A DNA stretch of 64,000 nt from Acanthosepion lycidas (lineage: Eukaryota > Mollusca > Cephalopoda > Sepiida > Sepiidae). The position numbers were made by a program, and so were the translations under genes. The stretch is taken from positions 86,022,186-86,086,185 of the forward strand of contig OZ010572.1 in assembly GCA_963932145.1 (NCBI GenBank), written 5' to 3'. Below are positions 51,545 to 62,279 of this stretch, piece after piece. The first letter of the stretch is position 1; each line of letters opens with the position of its first letter. The notes under the pieces are model-generated. The model made no database searches, had not been told where the DNA came from, and saw only the letters and a program-made list of their open reading frames with translations.

Positions 51545-54300
51545 AAAAAATCAATCATTACACCAAAACCGACCTTTCTCTCTCCTTACCACTTTTCTTG
51601 ATCTTTCGTCTTTTAACTTTCCTATTACATCTTTCTTTGACTATCTCATGTTTTCCCTCTTCTTACATATTCCTTTGGCGAAATGTTTCCCTTTTCTTAC
51701 TCATTTTCTTCACCAGTCCAATGTTTCCCCATTTTTACCTACTTTCATGACCACGCTACTGTTTCCGTCTTCTTTCCTATTTTCTAGATCTCTCGACCGT
51801 TAACCTTTCTCATACATCTTTCATTGATCATATGACAATTTCCCGATTTCTTTGTCTAATCGACCGTTTCCCTTTTCTTACTCATTACTTTCACCAGACC
51901 AATGTTTCCCCGTTTTTACCTCATTTCATGAACACCAGATTGTTAAACCCGTCTTTTTTTCCTATTTTCTTCGTCTCTGGAGCGTTTACCTTCCCCTTAC
52001 CTATTTCGTTGACCACATCACCATTTCCCTATTTCTTTGTCTAATCGACCGTTTCCCTTTTCTTACTCATTTCTTTCACCAGTCCAATGTTTCCCCGATT
52101 TTGCCTTCTTTCATGATCACCCGACTGTTTCAGTCTTCTTTCCTATTTTCTTGATCTCTCGAGAGTTTGCCTACTTCTTACCTCTTTCGTTGATCATATG
52201 ACCATTTCCCGATTTCTTTGAATAATCGACCGTTTCCCTTTACTTACTCATTTCTTTCACCGGTCAAATGTTTCCCCGTTTTTACTACTTTGATGAACAC
52301 CCGACTGTTTCCGTCTTCTTTCCTATTTTCTTGATCTCTAAACCGTTTACCTTCCTCTTACCTCTTTCGTTGACCATATGACCATTTCCCTATTTCTTTG
52401 ACTAATCTACCGTTGCTCATTTCCTAATCATTTCTTTCACCAGTCCAATGTTTCCCCTTTTTTACCTTCTTTCATGACCACCCGAGTGTTTCCGTCTTTT
52501 TTCCTATTTTCTGGATCTCTGAACCGTTTACCTTCCTCTTACCACTTTCGTTGAACACATCACCATTTCCCTATTTCTTTGACAACTCGACCGTTTCCTA
52601 CGTCTTACTCATTTCTTTGACTAATCGACCGTTTCCTTTTTCTTGCTCATTTCTTTCACCAGTCCAATGTTTCCCCATTTTTACCTCCTTTCATGTCCTC
52701 CCGACTGTTTCTGTCTTCTTTTCTATTTTCTTGATTTCTCGGCCGTTTACTTTCCTCTTACCACTTTTCTTGACCATATGACCATTTCCCTATTTCTTTG
52801 AGTAATCGACCGTTTCCTTTTTCTTCCTCATTTCTTTCACCAGTCCAATGTTTTCCCAATTTACCTCCTTTCCTGACCATCCGACTGTTTTCGTCTTCTT
52901 TCTTATTTTCTTGATTTCTCAACCGTTTTCGTTCCTCTTACCTCTTTTGTTGACCACATGACCATTTCCCTGTTTCTTTGACTAATCGACCGTTTCCTTT
53001 TACTTACTCATTTCTTTGACCAGTCCAATGTTTCCCCATTTTTACCTCCGTTCATGACCACCGACTGTTTCCGTCTTCTTTTCTATTTTCTTGATCTCTC
53101 GACCGTTTGCCTTCCTTTTATCTCTTTCGTTGACCATATGACCATTTCCCTATTTCCTTGACTAATCGACCGTTGCTCTTTTCCTAATCATTTCTTTCAC
53201 CAGTCCAATGTTTCCCCATTTTTAACTTCTTTCATGATCACACTACTGTTTCCGACTTCTTTCCTATTTTCTTCATCTTTTGATATTTTACCTTCCCCTT
53301 ACCATTTTCATTGACCCCATCACCATTTCCCAGTTTTTTTGACAACTCAACCGTTTCCTACTTCTTACTCATTTCTTTCACAAGTCGAATGTTTCCCCAT
53401 TTTTGCCTCCTTTGATGACCACACGACTGTTTTCGTCTTTTTCCTATTTTCTTTATCACTCAACCGTTTACCTTCCTCTTACATCTTTCGTTGGACACAT
53501 GACCATTTCACTATTTCTTTGACTAATCGACCGTTCCTCTTTTCCTAATCATTTCATTCACTAGTCCAATGTTTCCCCATTTTACCTCCTTTCATGACCA
53601 CACTACTGTTTCCGTCTTCTTGCCTATTTTTTTGATCTCTCGAAAGTTTACCTTCCACTTACCTCTTTCGTTGACCACATGACCATTTCCCAATTTCTTT
53701 GACTAATCGACCGTTTCCCTTACTCATTTCCTTCACCAGTCCAATGTTTCCCCGTTTTTACCTCCTTTCATGAACACCTGACAGTTTCCGTCATCTTTCC
53801 TATTTTCTTGATCTGTCGACCGTTAACCTTTCTCATACCTCTTTCATTGACAATATGACCATTTCCTTATATCTTTGACTAATCGACCGGTCCCCTTTTC
53901 TTACTCATTTCTTTGACCAGTCCAATGTTTCCCCGTTTTTACCTCCTTTCATGACCACCCGACTGTTTCCGTCTTCTTTTCTATTTTCTTGATCCCTCGT
54001 CCGTTTACCTTCCTCTTACCTCTTTTTTTTTTGACCCTATGACCATTTCCCTATTTCTTTGACTAATCGACCGTTTACCTTTTCTTACTCATTTCTTTCA
54101 CTAGTCGAATGTTTCCTCTTTTTATCTCTTTATTTGTCCACTCAAATTTTTCCTTCCATTCACCTTTTTCTCTGGTCGCTTGACCGTTTTCCTCTACTTA
54201 TACCTTGCTTTGACTAGTCAACCGTTTCCTCTCTTCATATTTATTTCTTTGACTGATCGACTCTTTCCCCTTTTTCCCTTTTTCTTTGACCATTCTACTG
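51545..54300. repeat. Pyrimidine-rich minisatellite: ~36-bp subunits in a 180-bp higher-order unit
   Basis: The marker atgtttcccc recurs at 51721, 51902, 52087, 52268, 52448, 52667, 52848, 53028, 53208, 53389, 53569, 53744, 53925 and (altered) 54109, so the main period is 180-185 bp. Each period contains five related subunits of 30-39 bp, each of the form ttTcttTgacCa..cgaCcgTTTcc followed by a pyrimidine run. They are distinguished by taatcgacc, cagtccaatg, acccgactg, ctctcgaccg and accatatgacc. The 52448-52667 interval is 219 bp because it has one extra subunit of about 38 bp. Units decay at both edges. The reading frames are Phe/Leu/Ser/Pro-rich by composition and are not genes. Confidence 0.95.
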
Positions 54301-55703
54301 AACGACTTTCATCACTATGCGTTTGCAATTTCTTATGAGGTCCCTGCTTTTTTTCTTTTTTTTTTCTTAAGCCTGTAGACTTCAGTCCTTCATTTGACCG
54401 TCTTGTTTCTTGATCTCACTCCAGGGACATTTCCAATCTTTCTTACAATCTTTGCTCTCTCATGCCTCTAGTACGCTACAGAGAAGATAATACATGATTC
54501 TATTCGTTTCCGATGAAGTGATTGCTTAACTCTCCTATGAAGTACTCTGCTAAATGTATCTGAAATTCGACAAATTCATTGGTTCCAATTCCTGATATGC
54601 TATCCTAGCCAATTTTATAATTCTATTAATTCGTTCAGCCAGAGTTTCCATCCCACACTGTTTTATTCACATCAAAGCCCGGATAGTCTTGACTGAACCT
54701 CCAAATATTAGACTAATCATTCAAATATTTTATTACAGATGTTGTTTCCATAGCCATTCAACTATTCTCCACTCTAATTAAAGACATTGCGATGAAAGGA
54801 GTAGTAGACCCAATTGACCACTAATCTATTAATGTATACCTTTAAAAGACGCCTTCCAAAATCATAAATATATAGTTTCTCTTGTGTATATTGAGATCTT
54901 TGATCCGCTCGACACTAAGAGACTAATATTTGTATTCTGATTGATCTTATCAACTTCTCAGCACAGGAATAACAGAGCGTAAAAATTCCCTTAGCCTAGG
55001 CTTGTTACGGGTGTTAGTTCTGGATCAAATTTGTTTGGGATCTAGTTGATGATTATTGCTGATTAGAATTAACGGCCTTTTCTGATTTGATTTGTTATTT
55101 ACGCAGAGTCTGCATTGTTATACTAAATTTCTGTACTTTCTCATCTTGCCTTTCCCTGATCGAAAGGATTTGGCCCCTGATTGATTTTTCGGTCACCCAT
55201 GACGTTCGTAGCTGTCTCTGGTGTCGAATTTTGGTCATAACACCAATTGAACCTCTGCAAGGAGCGAAACAAGTTTGAGACTGAAAGGAGGCGAATGTGC
55301 TACATAGGAAATGACTCCCCGTCCCCAGGGCCATGATGAACTGCTGGACCACATTTACAACTCTTCCGGATGGGCGTTTTTATGTAGTATAATGACCTGT
55401 TGACTCACTTGCCAAACAAAAGATATTTTCTCTTTCAGTGAAGTATTTGAACGGGCCATTTGGTAGCTTTATACAGATTTCCGTTTGTACGTCGCCAATC
55501 ATAGACAATAATTTTCCTCTGGGGATTCGAATTTAGGTTGTAAATTTAAACAATAACTGATATTCCTTTCTATAATATAAAGTATTTCTCTTGTTTTAGA
55601 GGTTTTCATGAGACTTCTCAAAGGGTGTTTTTTACGAGCAATAAACAGTATATTTGAATTTTATCCAAAGATACTTCTAATATGTATATTGGGGGTCTTG
55701 AAA
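54301..55703. other. 1.4 kb without a recognised feature
   Basis: Short frames on both strands, including one of 85 codons on the minus strand at 55095-55352, show no motif I recognise. No repeat shared with other parts of the window is evident. Confidence 0.4.

Positions 55704-55784
<81 letters not shown>
55704..55784. repeat. (TC)n-(TA)n compound microsatellite
   Basis: A run of ctctct switches at about 55742 to a pure TA run and ends at about 55784, directly before the LINE tail at 55796. Confidence 0.95.
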
Positions 55785-55788
<4 letters not shown>

Positions 55789-55795
55789 GTTGTGC

Positions 55796-56175
55796 TAGCC
55801 ATGTGTCAAGGATGGGTGATGATCGCATACCAAAAGTACTTTTCTACAATCAACTCCATAGTGGTCATAGAAATCTTGGCAGATATAAAGATAAACTGAA
55901 GAGTAACCTTTCTTGCGTCAACATTATATTCAAGAACATTGGGGGAGGTAGCTATAAAGAGATCAGAGTATCATTCTAGCTGCCATTCAGGAATAATGCA
56001 CCATCAAGTAGTAAGCATCATTCGACTGCGTGAAACAAGAAAGCAAATTAAGACAGTTACCAGTGTTCCTGCTGCACTTGGATACAATACATTCTCCTGT
56101 ACTGTTTGTGGACTTTTGTTCAATTCTCGAGCCGGTCTCAAAAGTCATGCCGGTCGTAGGCATGGAGATAATTAG
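55796..56175 (+). pseudogene. Non-LTR retrotransposon C-terminus with C2H2 finger
   Basis: The first frame reads SHVSRMGDDRIPKVLFYNQL, then HSGHRNLGRYKDKLKSNL. These match the conserved region of many LINE ORF2 tails (GHvlRMgd.RiPk..lygqL..G.R..GRpk.rykD). A frameshift in a G run near 55942 moves the reading to another frame, which continues through KRSEYHSSCHSG and RETRKQ. It ends with FSCTVCGLLFNSRAGLKSH and the final H four residues on (56093-56163). That is a CX2CX12HX4H zinc finger, the usual end of this LINE group, and the stop follows at 56175. The reverse transcriptase itself is missing. The copy is 5'-truncated, the common outcome of target-primed reverse transcription. Confidence 0.8.
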
Positions 56176-56225
56176 TTCGTGGTCGTCAGAACCTCATAGG
56201 TCGAACTCGACGGAAGAATCCATCA

Positions 56226-56277
56226 TACACACACACACAAACACACACAAACACACACACACATATATATATATATA
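56226..56277. repeat. (CA)n-(TA)n compound microsatellite
   Basis: An acacacac run with two interruptions passes into TA at about 56263. It lies about 50 bp after the LINE stop codon and may be the tail of that element. Confidence 0.93.
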
Positions 56278-57289
56278 ACAGAAGTTGTACAAAACACGAT
56301 TTATGTATTGGCTTAAATACACAGAAATGCATTATTAAAAGGGTCCTTTTTCAAACAACATTTCTTCAAGGAATATGTTTGTATCTTCTTAAATAAACAA
56401 AATGAAATAAATTCGCAAAGCGAAACCCAAGTATATACAGGAGAGTTAAATGAGGAACTACAGCTAAAACTGAAATTTATTAATAAAACGAGGAAGAGAA
56501 AAAAAAAAGAATATGCTTCATAGCATATAGGTTTGACCTTTTCTATTAATTCACTCCAGGTAATCGCAATTCCCCTCAATAAATTATTAATTTTAAATCA
56601 AAGTTTATTTAGCTTGACTCACAACAACTCGAACTATTAGAATGAAAAGTTACCAAAAATCTTGGAGTTATTCACATTTCATAAGTATGGATGATATTCG
56701 AGGTACTTAGAAAGAAATTTTTACAATTTAAAAAAAAAAGAAAAAAAATCTGTTTTTGGGTTGTTTATCGAGGTGAGCGTGAATGTAGACCCTACACGTA
56801 AAAATAGCGCAACCGAGTCGGTTACATTTGGGACGATCGCAAATATCAACCCAATCGGACTGCAATAGAAAGGCCTCGCTCTAAGAGAATTTGGTGTGAA
56901 TTTTGGTAAATATAAAATCTTTTTACTTGGGGGTGAATTAACAGAAAAGTTCCTACAGGCTTCTAGTGAGAAGAAAACAGAAAAAATTACTCAAAGAGAA
57001 CAAAATTATCTTTCTGTCTACTCAGAGACGGGCAATGTAACTTTATATACACTACCTACAAAATTCGCAAGTATTTGGCTAGACATATATATATATATAC
57101 TCGACTCTCCCGTGGATTTTTCGACGTATGAGAGTCAAGGAGATCAGTTACCAGGAGCCGAAAGTTCGACACCAACAGATGAGATTTCAATATAGTGGTG
57201 AAGGTTTTGTGCAGAACCAGTCATACTTTTTGAAGGGCTGAATACAGAGACCTACTATCCTCCGCAGGTTTTGAATTCAGAGTTGTCCT
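56278..57289. other. 1 kb without a recognised feature
   Basis: AT-rich sequence. The plus-strand frame 56896-57195 (99 codons) has ordinary composition but no motif I know and crosses a short TA run. I see no support for calling it a gene. Confidence 0.4.
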
Positions 57290-57415
57290 TCTCCTACACC
57301 AGTTGCCATCTGAGGCTATAGAAACCTGCTATTTACCCATAGCTGGCGGGAGAAGAGGATTCATACTTTTCTCAAGGGTATTAGCATGTAAGTGAATGTA
57401 ATTGATTCGACTCCA
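57290..57415 (-). mobile_element. tRNA-derived SINE, copy 3 (partial)
   Basis: It shares caccagttgccatc, gaggctatagaa, atttacccatagctgg, agaagaggattcatac and gtaagtgaatgtaattgattcgac with copies at 36089 and 45238. Both the tRNA-like head and the distal tail are missing. It is the most degenerate of the three. Confidence 0.65.
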
Positions 57416-57820
57416 TCTTCAGTGCGACCTTTATTTTTTGTAGTTGTTTATAGTGCAACCGATCACCGAAAATGCATGATTTTGTTTAAAAAAATACCTG
57501 TTATCCTCTATTTTGGGCGTAAAGATCTAAAAACTCGTCTTATAATCGGGTATATATAATGTTTATATACCAGTATTTGCTCTATCACTTCATTAATACA
57601 ATGGATACATTGGAGAAAACACGAAGAATTTAAATAAACACAAAAGGGATCTTTTACAAAAAACACACCCAATGCAGTAGTTACTCAGAGTAATGAGTCT
57701 AACCATCATTTCGATTTAAAATTTTCAAATTCAATTTTCTAATTCGAATTTAATTCTGGTGAAAATAAAGACAAAAAAATGTCCAACATTTGGATATTTT
57801 TATTAAAGTTGGTTCTAAGA

Positions 57821-57846
57821 TTTCGACTCACATAAACCATCTTCAG
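57821..57846 (-). ncRNA. Hammerhead-like core in the left arm
   Basis: On the minus strand: CTGAAGA, one extra T, then ggttt-atgt-gagtc, then GAAA. CTGAAGA fits CUGANGA. The ggttt and gagtc segments can form five pairs, two Watson-Crick and three G-U, closed by a four-base loop. The extra T before the stem, and the lack of a clear stem III with its cleavage site, are departures from a working ribozyme. Confidence 0.3.
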
Positions 57847-57988
57847 AGTGCTTGTATGGACATTGAAACAAAGCTATCCACCGTCAAAGATGATATTTTC
57901 TTATTTTGACATAGAGAATTGCTATGCGACGATAACGGCCGTGGAATAACAGATGCAGATTGTAAGTTCAAGATGCGGTTCTATGACG

Positions 57989-58198
57989 TCATACCACGCG
58001 ATAGACCAAAGCATTACAACAGAACAGACGTCTAGATGCAAAGTAATGTGTTGTGACTGGTTTGAAATGTAATTTTGTTGAGTGTGAGCTGCTTCGTTTA
58101 ATGTAGATGTCCTTCAATATCTGAAGGTTCTTTTTACTGTGTGTATGTATGAGTATTATTGAGTTATCAACTAATATCTCTCTAAATATTATGTACAT
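57989..58198 (-). pseudogene. Coding remnant, possibly the end of a Penelope-like GIY-YIG domain
   Basis: The minus-strand frame of 69 codons includes IHTHSKKNLQILKDIYIKR followed by KLHFKPVTTHYFASRR. The KKNLQILKDIYIKR part resembles the ...LQILEALYIK... pattern near the end of the GIY-YIG endonuclease in Penelope-like elements. The rest I do not recognise. No catalytic GIY or YIG pair is in this piece, so it is a C-terminal fragment at most. The arms around it fit this reading. Confidence 0.35.
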
Positions 58199-58419
58199 GG
58201 CTATGTTTTTCTAAGAAATGTTGCTTAATCGAACTAAGATCAGAGAGATGACAGGTAATTTTACGGGAGAGCGTGTTTGTAATAAATACATATATTAGTT
58301 TTACGATTTCTTTCTGCTATTCCGCGACCGTTAACGTCCCATAGCAAATTTTCTGTGTCGAAATAACAAAATATCATCTTTGACAGTGGATATCTTTGTT
58401 TCATGTTTGTATAACCACT

Positions 58420-58445
58420 TTGAGGATGGCTCATGTGAATCGAAA
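58420..58445 (+). ncRNA. Hammerhead-like core in the right arm
   Basis: On the plus strand: TTGAGGA, an extra t, ggctc-atgt-gaatc, then GAAA. It has the same layout and length (26 bases) as the left-arm motif. The first base is T where CUGANGA needs C, and one of five stem pairs is mismatched, so this copy is more decayed. Confidence 0.25.
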
Positions 58446-58614
58446 AGTTAGGACCAACTTAATAAAAAAATATTGAAATGTTGGATAATTTTTGTCTTTA
58501 TTTACACCAGAAATTAAAGCAAACTTTAGAACAGCTCATGATCAGACATAATAGACATTCATTGTCTTTTATGTTTAATAATATATGTTTAAATAATGAT
58601 CGGCTGCCCCAATA

Positions 58615-58616
<2 letters not shown>

Positions 58617-58679
<63 letters not shown>
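58617..58679. repeat. (TA)n microsatellite
   Basis: An uninterrupted TA run of about 62 bp. Confidence 0.97.
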
Positions 58680-58681
<2 letters not shown>

Positions 58682-58859
58682 AAAGAAATTCACTTATGTA
58701 GAAATCCGAACGAACTTTGAGTTATATGGATAACATAAAATTTGGTATAGTCCTAGTGAATTAAAGTTTCCATGTTATCAAAATATATATATTGTGTCTT
58801 CTCGGTTCAACGTTTTCTGCTGACATTAAGCGGAGCGATTATATTGAATGAATTGCTGG

Positions 58860-59360
58860 GTCTGCTGCTAGAAAAGTTGGTTCACAATGTTGTTCCAGAC
58901 AATTTTTTCTCTATCATAAGTCTATCATTCGTCTATGCATGGAATATTACTGTCACATCTTATCTGCTGCGTTTTCTATCTTTGTAGTTTATTGATAAAA
59001 TCCAAAGAAAAATCTGCAATATTTTCGGCCCTGACCTGGTACCTCGGCTTCATTCATATTCGCACCGCCATGACGTAGCATTACTGTGACTTTTCTATAA
59101 ATATTTTGATGGTAATTGTTTTGCTGAGCTTCCTCTGTGGTACATTGACTTTACGAATTTAAGTTCAGTACTTGATTTGCAGCTAGGTCTGATCAGTTTA
59201 CAGTTGAAAAGGCGAGATATAAGTTCGATGCTAACAGTTTCTCCTCTCTCACTTCTCGTTTGTAGAACTCGCTTTCGGCCTCTTGGTTTCCATTCACCTT
59301 TGATCTTCAAATATCTAAATACAATTTTAATCGCTATATTTTGTTTACTTAATTATTGTT
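58860..59360 (+). pseudogene. CR1/Jockey-type LINE C-terminus, copy 2
   Basis: Across a frameshift it reads SIIRLCMEYYCHILSA, then DKIQRKICNIFGPDLVPRLH, then SYSHRHDVALL, stop, LFYKYFDGNCFAELPLWY. Later RRDISSMLTVSPLSLLVCRT follows and a segment in the position of the usual RLWNSLP motif (RFRPLGFHSPLIFKYLNT). This is the same tail as 38367-38560 (TIRLCIEYCCHI ... LFYKYFHGY), and extends further toward the 3' end. Two or more frameshifts and stops make it a pseudogene. The reverse transcriptase is missing. Confidence 0.72.
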
Positions 59361-59615
59361 CGCGTTCTTTAATAGTGTTTTTCTTTTTGATATTATTTCA
59401 CACTCAGTAACACACTTAGTGGGTTTGTTGCCTTGTTTAGCGTGAAATCATTTAAAAAAAAAACATATGAGAACTAAAATTGAAACAAAATTCCGCATAT
59501 GTAGATTGCATGGACGAGAAACCACAAATTAGACAGGAGGTTCCTAAAGTCTGGGCACTTAAGAAATCTCATTAAATATATATTTTATCTTCACAGATTA
59601 AACATGGTTTTGTCG

Positions 59616-59806
59616 AAAGATGAAATAACTGACTTCTTTTTCTGGGGTTAGCTAAACGAGAAAGCGTACTCATTGAGAATCACAGATGTAACTAACTTGA
59701 TTGAACGCATACAGAGTGAATATGCTAAAATTGTCGGCAATGTGGAAAAGGACATCAACCTTTGCATCACAAATGATGCAAATCGTATTGCAAATGTTAT
59801 TTGTTA
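59616..59806 (+). pseudogene. IS630/Tc1-type transposase C-terminal tail
   Basis: The frame reads KDEITDFFFWG, stop, LNEKAYSLRITDVTNLIERI, QSEYAKIVGNVEKDINLCIT and NDANRIANVIC, ending at 59806. DFFxWG followed by LKxxVY and a helix with LxxxI is the pattern directly after the last catalytic Asp of Tc1/mariner-superfamily transposases (typical: P.DFFLWGyLK.kVY). Here only this tail of about 60 codons is left, with one in-frame stop. No terminal inverted repeat was found next to it. Confidence 0.6.
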
Positions 59807-61083
59807 ATATAGTAATTCAATAAAATTATGTTTATAATTTAATTTCTTGAAAATATTCATTTTGCCTATATGTACATATATAGACTTTAGGGAGACCCTG
59901 TAGAATATATAAATAGACATTCAAAGCAAAGTTGAGAGTACTGTTTTTCTCTGTTAATTTTGATAAAAGACAGTTAAATTATGATTCTAAAAGGAGAAAT
60001 TTGAAAACAAATTTACAGCCCTACTGTCTGTCGTTAATTACTTAGTTCTAATCAAAGTATTTACCGCCTTGTTTGAAAGGATTTCAGACCTTTCTTTTGC
60101 ACATTGAGAAAATACTTTCTTTTCTCTTGCATACCGAACACATCAAAGCACGAATTTAACTAAATTAAAACTTATAATTATCTTCTAAATAGTCAAATTA
60201 ACCTGTTCAACCAGTTAAAACGCCAAATCGTGTTAGCAAGGAAAATTATTCTAAAATCTGTAAACGATGTCATGGCATCTTGTTTTTCATCCTTGTTTTC
60301 CAAACCCCGTAGAGTCCATTTGCTTCTGTGACGATTACTTTAAAACATAGCCTTCCTAACAACTTCCCTTTCTATCATAATATTCCCTATTTCTTTCTCG
60401 GTCATATCGTGTTACCCTGATTAATTCTTGTAAAAGCGCCTATAACGAGTCCGATTGTCAGATTTCTAGTTTCTTTACTCGCCCCACTGCTAATTATTAC
60501 AATCTAGCAATGCCTGCCTTCTCCTGTGGTCTACTAGTTACACACACATACACACCGCTATGAGTCAGCAAACCTTCTATTGGCTTTGTCCTCAAATTCA
60601 ATCCCTTTCAGATTTGCGCACAGCCCTGTCGAAACTCACCATTAGGGCATAGAGTAGGTGGTAAGCGAGGAGGGATCGATGGGAGATCAGTGGGAACCAA
60701 TCCATCATACTCAACAGAATTTAATGGCAATATGTGCGCTCAATTAGCTAAACCCAAAATGATGGTAAAGGTAAATATATTCCGTGACGTGCCTTGTTGG
60801 GTGATTGTCTTACAACGATCCAACCAAAGGTGAGTTAACAATGTCAGGGATGAAAAATGTAAAACATAAAGCTTAACACATAAAACTTTCGCTTCTAAGG
60901 AATTACTAGATTTTATTTTTAATGCATTATTTCTGGATACTTTTAACGTTTTATTTTAGTCGATAAACACGTATTTTTTTTCTTTTTGAAAAATTACCAC
61001 TAACGACTGTGCATTCGAGAGTCTTAATATAGAAAAAGATGCACTTCACCTAATGATAGAACTGTCACCATGTACATAGTAAT
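59807..61083. other. 1.3 kb without a recognised feature
   Basis: AT-rich sequence with a somewhat more GC-balanced part at 60590-60730. Short frames, no motif recognised, and no similarity noticed to other parts of the window. Confidence 0.4.
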
Positions 61084-61745
61084 TACTAGCAGTAGAGCCC
61101 GGCGTTGCCCGGGGATGTAACAGTAAGAGATAGATCAAGTATCGACCATCATAAAGACTGAAAAATAAAATTGACAAAGATTATTGTTTAAGGTTGGCAT
61201 GTCTTAATTATTTTTTTGTTTTGTTTTGTTTTTTGTTTTGTTTTGTTCTTACGAATTGGCCAAACTGTTTTCATTTGTTATGAGTCTAACGATTCAATAG
61301 AATTTATTATAAACAGTTGTCTTGTAAATGGAATTTTTAAAGCATTCTGACTCTAAAAATAAAGAAAAAAGTGTGCAAGACAATAAGAAACACTACCTGC
61401 CAAAAAAAGTGAAGTTTTGTTGAAATCGGTTGAAAAATGTAGGAAATCCGATCCCATATATAAACGAACACAGACACACACTCACAAACAACCTAGGTTT
61501 TATAAGTATGACTCGATATGAGTTGTCCCCCTTTCATTAATGCCTCTTAATCGTGTTTTCAAATGGATTTTGTGCAAAAACAATTGGTTTCTTCTAATTT
61601 TTGGTGCTGTCTGAACCACCGCAAGGTAATTTTACGTAGTCCAGTGAAGTTTTGTTGAAATCGGTTGAAAATGTAGGAAATCCGATCCAATATATAAACG
61701 TACAGACACACACACACACAACCTGGGTTTTATAATAAGTAAGAT
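61084..61745 (+). mobile_element. RTE-tail-like dimeric repeat, copy 2 (most complete)
   Basis: It begins actagcagtagagcccggc and continues gttgcccggggatgtaac, then passes two tail subunits with gaaatcggttgaaaaatgt, ggaaatccgatcc, (CA)n and ttttataagta or ttttataataagtaagat at the end. The GCCCGGCGTTGCCCGGG head is shared by many RTE-related short elements in invertebrates. No coding frame. Confidence 0.8.
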
Positions 61746-61944
61746 GATCTAACAATTCTTATTCATTTAGTAGCCTTTTTGTAAATTTATGATTTTTACT
61801 TATTGAGTACAGTAAAAAAATTTAGACACCAAGTGTATTTAAAGTAGTTTCCGGTTATTATTTTTAGTTAGGAGGACTTGCGTATCTTTAGATTTCATTT
61901 GTTTACTTTTCGTGTATCGTTCTCTGAAAATAAACGCTGAGTCA

Positions 61945-61994
61945 CCGGAAGTTAACGGCATTCGGTTGTTTGAGTAGCCGACAGTAACTTCCGG
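61945..61994. repeat. Small 10-bp inverted repeat
   Basis: ccggaagtta at 61945-61954 is the exact reverse complement of taacttccgg at 61985-61994, with 30 bases between. It lies just upstream of the half copy of the RTE-tail-like repeat and may mark the end of another small element. Confidence 0.5.
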
Positions 61995-62017
61995 CCGGAT
62001 GCGATACACTTAACCGT

Positions 62018-62203
62018 GCTTTCAAATTGATTTCATGCAAAAACAATTGTGTTTTTCCAATTTTTGGCGCTGTCAGAACCACCGCAAGGTAATTTTACGT
62101 AGTCCTGTGAAGTTTTGTTGAAATCGGTTGAAAAATGTAAGAAATCCGATCGAATATATAAACGTACAGACACACACAATCTGCGTTTTATAATAAGTAA
62201 GAT
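62018..62203 (+). mobile_element. RTE-tail-like repeat, copy 3 (second subunit only)
   Basis: It matches only the second half of the dimeric repeat: ttcaaattgatttcatgcaa, ggcgctgtcagaaccaccgc, gaaatcggttgaaaaatgta, aaatccgatc and ttttataataagtaagat. The first subunit and the GCCCGGCGTTG head are missing, as expected for 5' truncation during reverse transcription. Confidence 0.8.
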
Positions 62204-62279
62204 GTTACTAAAGGGGAACTCGAAACTAAAAAGTGGAAATTTACAAAGGTAAGCCAAGGGTAAATCCAAAAGGAAATGG

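Larger units (their letters stand above)
57746..58517 (-). mobile_element. Inverted-arm element, probably Penelope-like
   Basis: The left arm 57746-57953 and right arm 58312-58517 are reverse complements over about 205 bp (roughly 80 percent). Matching blocks include ctggtg, aaataaagacaaaaa, ccaacatttnnatattttt, ccactgtcaaagatgat and aacggncgnggaata. About 360 bp of interior carries a minus-strand coding remnant (57989-58198). Each arm holds a motif like ctgaaga...gagtcgaaa. Inverted pseudo-LTR arms, a hammerhead-like motif in each and a GIY-YIG-like coding tail together fit a Penelope-like element. A long-TIR DNA transposon or two opposite insertions are alternatives. Confidence 0.5.

Noticed and set aside
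51832-53548. Phe/Ser/Pro/Leu-rich plus-strand frames of 69-100 codons
   Set aside because: They follow the 180-bp minisatellite in a pyrimidine-rich strand. There is no domain and the frames change as units slip.
55095-55352. 85-codon minus-strand frame as a LINE fragment
   Set aside because: The basic, helix-like composition looked LINE-like, but no motif could be matched with confidence.
56896-57195. 99-codon plus-strand frame as a gene
   Set aside because: It has no recognisable motif, crosses a short TA run and lies in element-rich AT DNA. Chance cannot be excluded.
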